From: Bryobacterales bacterium
GTDB lineage: Bacteria > Acidobacteriota > Terriglobia > Bryobacterales > Bryobacteraceae
Assembly: GCA_003157745.1 (NCBI GenBank)
Contig: PMKM01000117.1
Span: 1 to 39,591 of the forward strand
Length of the DNA stretch: 39,591 bases
Direction: 5' to 3'
The notes beneath the pieces were generated by a model. That model searched no databases. It had not been told where the DNA came from and saw only the letters and a list, made by a program, of their open reading frames with translations. Of the stretch, positions 1 through 6,809 are shown one piece after another. Made by a program: the position numbers and the translations under genes. The first letter of the stretch is position 1. Each line of letters begins with the position of its first letter.

Positions 1-1
1 C

Positions 2-1420
2 ACGTTCAACATGTCGCGGTCGGCGTCGTTCTATGAGTCGGGGATCGGCCGCGGGTTGGGGTTCCGCGATTCCAATCAGGACTTACTCGGCTTTGTGCAG
101 ATGGTGCCGGATCGCGCGCGGGAGCGCATACTGGACCTCGCCGCCACGCAGCTTCCGACCGGCGGCGCCTATCATCAATACCAGCCGCTGACTAAGAAGG
201 GCAACAACGACATAGGCGGCAATTTCAACGACGATCCGCATTGGCTGATCATCGGTGTCTCGGCTTATCTGAAAGAGACGGGCGACTGGAGCATACTCGA
301 CGAGCCGGTCGAATTCGATAACCAGCCGGGCAGCGCGCAACCGCTGTACGAGCATCTGCGCCGCAGCTTCCATTACACGCTCGAAAGGCTCGGGCCCCAC
401 GGGCTGCCGCTGATCGGCCGCGCGGATTGGAACGACTGTCTCAATTTGAATTGCTTCTCCGATACGCCGGGCCAATCGTTCCAGACCACGACTAACAAAG
501 AAGGCAAGGTAGCGGAGTCGGTTTTCATCGCCGGACTGTTCGTGCTGGCGGCGAAGGAAATTGCCGCGATCGCCGAGCGCCGCGGGTTGAAAGAAGAGGC
601 AAAGAAGTATCTCGCCGAAGGCGCGCGCATGGAAGAGACCGTGCGCGAACACGGCTGGGACGGCGAGTGGTTCGTGCGCGCGTACGACGCTGCGGGTGAG
701 AAGATCGGCTCGAAGGAAAACGTGGAAGGCAAGATCTTCATCGAGACACAAGGCTTCTGCGTGCTCGCCGGAATCGGCCTGAACGACGGGCGGGCGCGGC
801 AGGCGCTCGATTCGGTGCGGAAGCATCTGGCGACGCCGCACGGGATTGTGCTGCAGCAACCGGCGTACTCGCGCTATTACATCAATCTCGGTGAAATTTC
901 GTCCTACCCGCCGGGCTATAAGGAAAACGCGGGGATCTTCTGCCATAACAATCCGTGGGTGATCATCGCGGAAGCCATGGTGGGCGACGGCGACAACGCG
1001 CACGATTACTACTCGCGCATCAATCCGTCGGTGCGCGAGCGAATCAGCGACGTACACCGCTGCGAGCCGTACGTGTACGCCCAGATGATCGCCGGCCGCG
1101 ACGCGCCGACGCACGGCGAAGCCAAGAACTCGTGGCTGACCGGTACTGCGGCGTGGAATTATTACGCCATCACGCAATGGGTGCTCGGCATTCGCCCGGA
1201 ATATTACGGCCTGCGCATCGCGCCGGTGGTTCCCGAGCGCTGGCAGGGTTTCGAGGCGGTGCGCAAGTTCCGCGGCGTGACCTACCGCATCGCGGTGCGC
1301 CGCGCGGGCAAGGGCAACGGCGTCAGCCTGACCGTGGATGGAAAGCCGATTCCCGGCTCCGTGGTTCCGCCGCCAGCCGCCGGCCAGACGGAAGTCGCCG
1401 TCGAGGTGAAACTGGGATAG
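2..1420 (+). CDS. GH94 cellobiose/cellodextrin phosphorylase, C-terminal part (5' end outside window)
   Basis: The reading frame is open from base 2, so the gene begins upstream; the ATG at 11 is internal. About 472 residues are visible of a family whose members usually exceed 800. The opening stretch [20 protein letters not shown] is the hallmark of the (alpha/alpha)6 catalytic barrel of GH94 phosphorylases. The motif [10 protein letters not shown], with its Asp about 139 residues after the ATG at 11, matches the general-acid Asp region. The [18 protein letters not shown] and [16 protein letters not shown] segments are also typical. These enzymes reversibly phosphorolyse cello-oligosaccharides to alpha-glucose-1-phosphate in the cytoplasm. 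Cellobiose versus longer cellodextrin specificity cannot be decided without the N-terminus. The next gene starts 59 bp downstream. Confidence 0.9.
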   Translation, partial: TFNMSRSASFYESGIGRGLGFRDSNQDLLGFVQMVPDRARERILDLAATQLPTGGAYHQYQPLTKKGNNDIGGNFNDDPHWLIIGVSAYLKETGDWSILDEPVEFDNQPGSAQPLYEHLRRSFHYTLERLGPHGLPLIGRADWNDCLNLNCFSDTPGQSFQTTTNKEGKVAESVFIAGLFVLAAKEIAAIAERRGLKEEAKKYLAEGARMEETVREHGWDGEWFVRAYDAAGEKIGSKENVEGKIFIETQGFCVLAGIGLNDGRARQALDSVRKHLATPHGIVLQQPAYSRYYINLGEISSYPPGYKENAGIFCHNNPWVIIAEAMVGDGDNAHDYYSRINPSVRERISDVHRCEPYVYAQMIAGRDAPTHGEAKNSWLTGTAAWNYYAITQWVLGIRPEYYGLRIAPVVPERWQGFEAVRKFRGVTYRIAVRRAGKGNGVSLTVDGKPIPGSVVPPPAAGQTEVAVEVKLG

Positions 1421-1423
1421 GGC

Positions 1424-1467
1424 GCCGGCGGGCTAACTGAGGACGCAAGTCACTCGGCCCCGCCGGC
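1424..1467. repeat. 9-bp perfect inverted repeat between the phosphorylase and transporter genes
   Basis: GCCGGCGGG at 1424-1432 is matched by CCCGCCGGC at 1459-1467 with a 26-nt loop. It fills most of the gap between two genes on the same strand. There is no T-tract, so it is a poor intrinsic terminator; it could be a processing hairpin, a weak terminator or an operator. Confidence 0.35.
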
Positions 1468-1479
1468 AGCATACACATC

Positions 1480-2427
1480 ATGGACAGCCAGACCCCTCGC
1501 CCGGCGTGGAAGACGCTGTTGGCGTTCGCGATAATCTACTTTGTCTGGGGATCCACGTTTCTGGCGATCCGCATTGGTGTGCGCGAAGTTCCGCCGTTCC
1601 TTCTGGCGGCGATGCGCTTCCTGGTCGCGGGAATCGTTCTCTATGCGTGGATGGCCGCGCGGGGCGAGCGTTCACCGAGCCGCCGCCAGTGGATGTCCGC
1701 ATTTTCGCTGGCCGTCCTGATCTTCGTCCTCGACTACGGACTGTTGTTCTGGGCCGAGCAGCGTGTGCCTTCGGGCGTCGCGGCCGTCATGATGGCGACC
1801 ATCCCGGCGTTTATGACACTGTCGGAAATTGTCCTTTTGCGAACCCGGAAACTTACCATTCGTTTGGGTGTAGCGCTCCTGATCGGGCTTGGCGGCGTGG
1901 CAGTACTGATGAGTCACTCGCTGAGACTCGGTGGCGCATCGATAAATATGGCTGGCGCCGTCGCGCTACTCATTGCGTCGATCAGTTGGTCTGTCGCGTC
2001 CGCGCTGTCTCGCAAGCTACCGCTGCCGTCCTCGAAAGTCATGAGTTCGGGAGCGCAGATGCTCGCCGGCGGTGTGCTGCTGGCCCTCGCGGCTGCCGCC
2101 CGGGGAGAATTCCGGGCCTTCCATCCGTTCGCCGTTTCGTGGGGAGCCTGGCTCTCTTTGATCTATCTGATTGTCGCCGGCTCCATCGTCGCGTTTACCG
2201 CCTATGTGTGGCTGATTCATCATGAATCGCCGACGAAAGTCGGGACTTATGGGTACGTCAATCCGGTGGTGGCTGTGCTGCTTGGCCATTTCCTCGGAGG
2301 TGAGGCGCTTGGCCCGCGCACTATCCTGGGGGCATTGCTGATACTCACTAGCGTGTTGACGATCGCCTTCACGCGATCGAAGAGGCCGGCGATTCCCGCA
2401 TTAGCGGACCTGAATCGTGCAGTATAA
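1480..2427 (+). CDS. EamA/DMT-family inner-membrane transporter (YedA-like)
   Basis: This 315-residue protein has about ten hydrophobic segments in two repeated halves, the plan of the drug/metabolite transporter (EamA) superfamily. The first helix contains the family signature FVWGSTFLAIRIG, and the second half has the matching SISWSVASALSRK element. Members export amino acids or other small metabolites across the inner membrane; the substrate cannot be inferred here. The ATG at 1480 has no obvious Shine-Dalgarno sequence but begins just before the first helix, so it is the natural start. Its stop codon overlaps a possible -10 box for the next gene, and only 19 bp separate it from the sigma factor start. 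Confidence 0.85.
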   Translation: MDSQTPRPAWKTLLAFAIIYFVWGSTFLAIRIGVREVPPFLLAAMRFLVAGIVLYAWMAARGERSPSRRQWMSAFSLAVLIFVLDYGLLFWAEQRVPSGVAAVMMATIPAFMTLSEIVLLRTRKLTIRLGVALLIGLGGVAVLMSHSLRLGGASINMAGAVALLIASISWSVASALSRKLPLPSSKVMSSGAQMLAGGVLLALAAAARGEFRAFHPFAVSWGAWLSLIYLIVAGSIVAFTAYVWLIHHESPTKVGTYGYVNPVVAVLLGHFLGGEALGPRTILGALLILTSVLTIAFTRSKRPAIPALADLNRAV

Positions 2428-2428
2428 T
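2423..2428 (+). promoter_or_regulatory. Possible -10 box (TATAAT) ahead of the ECF sigma gene
   Basis: A perfect TATAAT overlaps the stop codon of the transporter and lies 18 bp upstream of the chosen ATG at 2447. No good -35 element is visible at the right spacing, so this may be chance. Confidence 0.25.
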
Positions 2429-2446
2429 CAATGTGCTCGTGTGATC

Positions 2447-3031
2447 ATGGCGGACGCACGGACCATCACGCTGTTGCTGCGCGACGTCGCCGATGGCGAC
2501 AAGAGCGCACTGGACCGCGTGATGCCCCTCGTCTACGGCGAGTTGCGCCGGATCGCGGACGGTCAGCTGCGGCGTGAGCGGCCCGGACACACGCTGCAGC
2601 CGACCGCGCTGGTGCACGAGGCCTATGTGCGGCTGATGCACGGCCAGCAGCCCGACTACAACAATCGCTCGCACTTTCTCGCCATCGCGTCGCAGGTCAT
2701 GCGGAAGATTCTGATTGACCACGCCCGCACCAGGAACGCATCCAAACGCGGCGGTGGGCGCGCCGGGTTGTCTTTGGACGAAGCGCGCGACGCCTGCGTC
2801 GAGCGGCCGGAGATCATGATCGCGCTCGACGACGCGCTGAACGAGCTGGAGCGACTGGACCCGCGCAAGGCCCGGCTGATCGAGATGCGCTACTTCGGCG
2901 GCCTCACAGCCGAGGAAAGCGCGCAGACGCTGTCGCTGGAAGTCGCCGAGGTCCGCCGCGAGCTCCGCGTCGCCCAGGCCTGGTTGCAGCGCGAACTCGA
3001 CCGCGGGGCCGCCAGTGGCACGGAGAGATAG
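2447..3031 (+). CDS. ECF-family RNA polymerase sigma factor (acidobacterial kinase-linked type)
   Basis: The protein is 194 residues if started at ATG 2447. A GTG at 2417 in the same frame would overlap the upstream gene and add ten unconserved residues. Region 2 carries LQPTALVHEAYVRLM and HFLAIASQVMRKILIDHAR, typical of the ECF group common in Acidobacteria and Planctomycetes. Region 4 carries the helix-turn-helix around LTAEESAQTLSLEVAEVRRE. Such factors direct RNA polymerase to a small regulon and are often encoded beside large Ser/Thr kinases, as here (kinase at 3398). No anti-sigma gene is adjacent, so activity may be set by transcription or by phosphorylation from the neighbouring kinase; that link is inference. 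Confidence 0.88.
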   Translation: MADARTITLLLRDVADGDKSALDRVMPLVYGELRRIADGQLRRERPGHTLQPTALVHEAYVRLMHGQQPDYNNRSHFLAIASQVMRKILIDHARTRNASKRGGGRAGLSLDEARDACVERPEIMIALDDALNELERLDPRKARLIEMRYFGGLTAEESAQTLSLEVAEVRRELRVAQAWLQRELDRGAASGTER

Positions 3032-3057
3032 CGAGTTTTTCCGGCGGCCATCGTTTT

Positions 3058-3082
3058 GCGAAAAAAGGCGGCCGTTTTTCGC
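3058..3082 (+). terminator. Hairpin just downstream of the sigma factor gene
   Basis: GCGAAAAA at 3058-3065 pairs with TTTTTCGC at 3075-3082 around a GC-rich loop that can itself form GGC/GCC pairs. It lies 27 bp after the stop codon. It could act as a terminator or pause site. Confidence 0.35.
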
Positions 3083-3332
3083 ATTTCTTGCTGAGGACTC
3101 AAGATATGCGGAGACTATTCGCTTGGCTGAAGCGGCGGGATGGCGCGTCCGGGGCCCGGCTCGATCCGGTCGCGCCGGCGCGGCTCAATCCACTGCCGAC
3201 GCCAGACTATCGCGGCCAGCGGCACGCCGGCACAAAGGAGGATGAACCTATCGGTTGCCGGCGCGGCTGGTACCGGGCGCCCGGGCCGGGCGGGCGCAAC
3301 GCCGGGCGGGCGAGTTGACGGATCATGCGAAT
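3083..3332. other. Intergenic stretch with one doubtful short ORF
   Basis: The only candidate gene is an ATG ORF at 3106-3318 (70 residues, Arg/Pro/Gly-rich, no domain), ending 15 bp before the hairpin at 3333. Its composition is what GC-rich non-coding DNA gives, and I do not support it as a gene. Nothing else is recognised. Confidence 0.4.
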
Positions 3333-3359
3333 CCGCGCGCGGCGCGGCCCTTTTCTTTT
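3333..3359 (+). terminator. Intrinsic-terminator-like hairpin and T-rich tract
   Basis: CCGCGC (3333-3338) pairs with GCGCGG (3342-3347) around a 3-nt loop, followed by CCC and then TTTTCTTTT (3351-3359). This probably ends transcription from the sigma factor side, isolating the kinase gene that begins 38 bp later. Confidence 0.5.
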
Positions 3360-3397
3360 AAGATGATGGAATCTCCTTAGCGCGCTGGCGGTGGGAT

Positions 3398-6376
3398 ATG
3401 CCCGAAGACGATTGGCAAAAGATCCAGGATCTTTTTCTTGCCGCGGCCGATCTACCGCCGGACGAACAGCGGCGGTATCTCGACTCGGCTTGCGCCGGCG
3501 ACGCGAGCCTGCGCGGCGAAGTCGAATCGCTGCTGGCCTCGGACCAGACGGCGGAAACCGGAATCGCCACGGCCGTGCAGAGCGCGGCGCAGTCGCTGAT
3601 CGAGTCCGATCGCGCTCCCGGCGCGGACCCGCTGCTGGGCGCGCGCCTGGGGCCCTGGCGGGTGATGCGGGAAATCGGGCGCGGCGGCATGGGCGCGGTC
3701 TATCTGGCCGTGCGCGACGACGAGCACTTCGAGCAGAAGGCCGCCATCAAGCTTATTAAGCTGGGCCTCGACACCAACGAACTGCTCGCACGCTTCCGCC
3801 GCGAGCGCCAGATCCTGGCGACCCTGGATCATCCGAACATCGCGCGCCTCATCGACGGCGGCAGCACGCCTGACGGCCGGCCGTACCTGGTGATGGAATA
3901 CGTCGAGGGGCAAACCATCGCCGCCTGGCGCGGCCAGCGCAACCCGTCGGTTGAGGATTGCTGCCGGCTGTTTCTCCAGATCTGCGACGCGGCCTCCCAC
4001 GCGCACGCCAAGCTGGTGGTGCATAGCGACCTGAAGCCCGCCAATATTCTAATCACCGCCGGCGGCGCGCCCAAACTGCTCGATTTCGGCGTGGCCAAGC
4101 TGCTCTCGCGCGATCCCGCGACGAAACTGACGTTGACGGCTGCCGCCGCGCGGCCGCTCACGCCCGAATACGCCAGTCCGGAACAAGTGCTGGGCCGGCC
4201 CGTAACGACGGCCACCGACGTTTACGCGCTGGGCGCGGTTCTTTATGAATTGTTGACCGGCTCGCGGGCGCACCGCATCGCGTCGGCATCGGCCGCGGAG
4301 GTCGAGCGCGCCATCTGCGAGACGCCCGTCCCACGCCTGAGCGAGGCCGTGGATCCCGCGCTCGCCGGCGCCGCGCGCTTGCGCCGCCGTTTGGCGGGCG
4401 ACCTCGAAAACATCGTGCGGATGGCGATGCGCCAGGAGCCGGAGCGCCGCTACGCGTCGGTCGAGCGGCTCGCCGCCGACGTCCGCCGCTACCTGGAAGG
4501 CCGGCCGGTGATGGCGCGCAGGGATTCGTTCGGATACCGCGCGGGCAAGTTCCTGCGCCGCCACCGCTGGGGCCTGCTGGCCGCCGGGCTCAGCGTGGCC
4601 AGTCTGGTAACAGGGACAGTGCTCGCGATTTCCGAAGCCCGCCGTGCCGACGCAGCCCGCCGCGTGGCCGAAGCACAGCGCACGGTGGCGGAAGCGGCGC
4701 GCGGCGCGGCCGAACGCGAGCATCTGGCGGCCGAGCGTGAGCGCGGCGCGGCCGAAACCGAAGCACACCGGGCCCGCGACGAACAGCAGCGCGCCGAACA
4801 GCGTCTCGATGAATTGGTCGGCCTGGCCAACCATTCTCTCTTCGATATTCACTCCGAAATCGAGCGCCTGCCCGGCGCCACCGACGCCCGGCGCAAGATC
4901 GTCGGCACCACGCTCGAGTACCTGGAGAAACTCGAAAAGGACGCGGCCAACGACGAGCGCCTGCGCTTCGCCGTCGGCGCCGGCTATTTGAAACTGGCCC
5001 AGGTGCAGGGCGACCCGTTCGGCCCCAGCCTGCGCGATTTTCCAGGCGCGCTGCAAAGCTATCGCAAGGCGGACGGCCTCATCACCCCGCTTTACCGTGC
5101 CCATCAGGACGACCCGCGCGTGCTCGACGCCTGGATCGACATCCAGATCGGCGCCGGCAGGACGATGACGATGAGCGGGAAGCAGGAAGATGCCGTTCGC
5201 GTCTTGAAAGAAACGCTGTCCGCCACACGCTCACTGGCCCGGCTGCGCCCCGACGACCCCTCGGCGCTCGGTCGTGAGGGGCAACTCGATAGCGCCATGG
5301 CGCGCGCTTTGGTCGACCGCGACGCCCACGCGGGTTTGGCCTGGGCCCGCAAGTACCTGGCGCTTGAAACGCCGCTGGCCAAACGTTTTCCGCGGAACGA
5401 AAACATCGCGCAGGAACTCTCCGACGCCCACTCGGACGTAGCGACCTATCTGACCTACATGGGCGAATTGAAGGAGGCCGTGACGGAATTCGAACTCGCG
5501 CTTCCCATCCGCGAACGCCTGGCGGCCGCCAATCCGAACGACGTGAATCGCCGCCGCACGCTGATGCTGGCGTATGCGCACATCGCCGGATTGCAGGGCG
5601 ACCCGGTGAGGGGCAACCTGGGCGAATTCGAGGAGGCTCGCAAGAACTACTCTAGAGCGGTCGAGATTGCCGAACAGATGGCCGCCGCCGATCCGAAGAA
5701 TCGCACGGCGCGGTACGATCTGGCCGCCGCGCTGCTGCGCGCCGGCGCGGTCGATGTGCCTCCGTCCGGCCGTGCCCAGTCGCTCGAGCAGTTGCGGAGG
5801 TCAGCCAGCATCGCGGAGGCGCTCCTGCAGTCTTCGCCCGACGACACCCATTTAAAAAGAGACTGGGAAATGGCCCAGGAGTACATCGGCAATCGGTTGC
5901 GGCAGGCAGGGCGGCTGCCCGAAGCCGCGGCCGCGTATCGCCGCTCGTTCGAGAGTGCCGCCGGCGCGATGGCCGCCGACGCGGCGGACCGGATCGCCGC
6001 TTCGCAAGCCACCGCCTCCGGCTGCGCGCTCGCGGTGGCGTTGGCCGAAATGGGCGACCGCGTGGCCGCGCTCGCGCAGGCGCGTGAAAACATCGACCGC
6101 GCGCGCGCCAACTCGACCGTCGCCACCTACCGCGATCTCCGCCTGTACTGTTTGGCCAAGACGCTGGCCGGGCTTGGCAAGGTGTATCGCGTATTGGCCC
6201 AGTCCGCGGATTCGGCGGCGCAAAGCCAGGCCGACTGGCGCGAAGCGCTCGCCGCCGCCGAAAGCGCGCAGGCGCAGATGGCGGCCGTGCCCGGCGCGGC
6301 CCAGAACGGCAACTACGTCCAAGCCGCGCAGGAGATTCAATCGCTCATCGCCGAAGCCAGGCAACACGTGCGATAG
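3398..6376 (+). CDS. Membrane-anchored Ser/Thr protein kinase with TPR ectodomain
   Basis: 992 residues. An N-terminal acidobacterial leader (DDWQKIQDLFLAAADLPPDE) precedes a Hanks-type kinase domain at about 88-350. The glycine loop is GRGGMG (94-99), the ATP lysine K118 lies in AAIK, the catalytic loop is H209-S210-D211 followed by LKPAN, and the Mg-binding triad is D229-F230-G231. One membrane helix spans about 391-411. A charged Ala/Glu/Arg coiled coil follows to about 470, then TPR-like helical repeats to the end. This gives a cytoplasmic kinase and a periplasmic TPR sensor or scaffold. The catalytic loop reads HSD rather than HRD. A GGTGGGA element sits just upstream of the ATG. It probably signals together with the ECF factor upstream. 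Confidence 0.92.
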   Translation: MPEDDWQKIQDLFLAAADLPPDEQRRYLDSACAGDASLRGEVESLLASDQTAETGIATAVQSAAQSLIESDRAPGADPLLGARLGPWRVMREIGRGGMGAVYLAVRDDEHFEQKAAIKLIKLGLDTNELLARFRRERQILATLDHPNIARLIDGGSTPDGRPYLVMEYVEGQTIAAWRGQRNPSVEDCCRLFLQICDAASHAHAKLVVHSDLKPANILITAGGAPKLLDFGVAKLLSRDPATKLTLTAAAARPLTPEYASPEQVLGRPVTTATDVYALGAVLYELLTGSRAHRIASASAAEVERAICETPVPRLSEAVDPALAGAARLRRRLAGDLENIVRMAMRQEPERRYASVERLAADVRRYLEGRPVMARRDSFGYRAGKFLRRHRWGLLAAGLSVASLVTGTVLAISEARRADAARRVAEAQRTVAEAARGAAEREHLAAERERGAAETEAHRARDEQQRAEQRLDELVGLANHSLFDIHSEIERLPGATDARRKIVGTTLEYLEKLEKDAANDERLRFAVGAGYLKLAQVQGDPFGPSLRDFPGALQSYRKADGLITPLYRAHQDDPRVLDAWIDIQIGAGRTMTMSGKQEDAVRVLKETLSATRSLARLRPDDPSALGREGQLDSAMARALVDRDAHAGLAWARKYLALETPLAKRFPRNENIAQELSDAHSDVATYLTYMGELKEAVTEFELALPIRERLAAANPNDVNRRRTLMLAYAHIAGLQGDPVRGNLGEFEEARKNYSRAVEIAEQMAAADPKNRTARYDLAAALLRAGAVDVPPSGRAQSLEQLRRSASIAEALLQSSPDDTHLKRDWEMAQEYIGNRLRQAGRLPEAAAAYRRSFESAAGAMAADAADRIAASQATASGCALAVALAEMGDRVAALAQARENIDRARANSTVATYRDLRLYCLAKTLAGLGKVYRVLAQSADSAAQSQADWREALAAAESAQAQMAAVPGAAQNGNYVQAAQEIQSLIAEARQHVR

Positions 6377-6590
6377 GCCGCGCCGGTTCCCGGTGCCCAA
6401 GAGGCGCAGAGTTCATCCGACCCCGTGAACACCGCCCGATCGCTCTCCGGCACAGCCGCATCGCCTCTCCAATGCCGCGCTCGGTTTCGTCCGGCGGCAT
6501 CCTTCGGACCATTCGCGATGACCGGATCGCCCGCCTAACTTCTCCATCGCGGCCACCTCCCCGTTTCAAACCGAACGAGAGGAAACAGAA
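6377..6590. other. Intergenic region, nothing recognised
   Basis: This lies between the end of the kinase gene and the large inverted repeat on its right. No credible ORF, promoter or RNA was seen on either strand. Confidence 0.4.
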
Positions 6591-6633
6591 CGAGGGGCCG
6601 TCCGGTGGCGTGCGCCTGCCGGACGGCCCCTCG
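6591..6633 (-). terminator. Strong 15-bp inverted repeat, terminator of the former NHL-repeat gene
   Basis: CGAGGGGCCGTCCGG (6591-6605) and CCGGACGGCCCCTCG (6619-6633) form a perfect 15-bp stem. The loop can add a GGCG/CGCC pairing. Read on the minus strand it is followed by a moderately T-rich sequence (CGTTCTGTTTCC). It lies 25 bp past the stop codon of the NHL remnant, as expected for its original terminator. It may serve the kinase gene from the other side. Confidence 0.6.
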
Positions 6634-6658
6634 CGTGGGTCGTTGCGATCGACCGCGG

Positions 6659-6775
6659 TTACGGCACCAGTTCGCGAACGGCGTAGTTCCCGCTGTCGGC
6701 GAAGTAGATGTCGCCGGCATAATCGACGAAGATGCCACGCGGTCCGTCCAGTTCCGCGCCGGTCGCCGCGATTCC
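6659..6775 (-). pseudogene. Remnant of a second NHL-repeat protein (last repeat only)
   Basis: On the minus strand this stretch translates to one NHL unit ending LDGPRGIFVDYAGDIYFADS, then GNYAVRELVP and a TAA stop at 6659-6661. It starts with AATGAELDGP, which aligns with AATGARLNQP in the intact neighbour. A TGA in the same frame lies directly upstream (6776-6778), and no start codon or further repeats are present. It is therefore a 3' fragment of a gene like the one at 6810-9599, but ending without the Solibacter-type C-terminal domain. The inverted repeat at 6591-6633 follows it. Confidence 0.7.
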
Positions 6776-6809
6776 TCACGCCGCGTTCGAGACGTGGCGC
6801 CGCGCTCGC

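Noticed and set aside
83-1177. Long minus-strand open frame (364 codons) across the phosphorylase gene
   Set aside because: Arg/Val/His-rich mirror of a recognised GH94 gene; no domain, and a GC-rich antisense frame is expected.
4049-5104. 351-codon minus-strand frame inside the kinase gene
   Set aside because: Antisense shadow of a well-supported coding sequence, composition atypical, no ribosome site.
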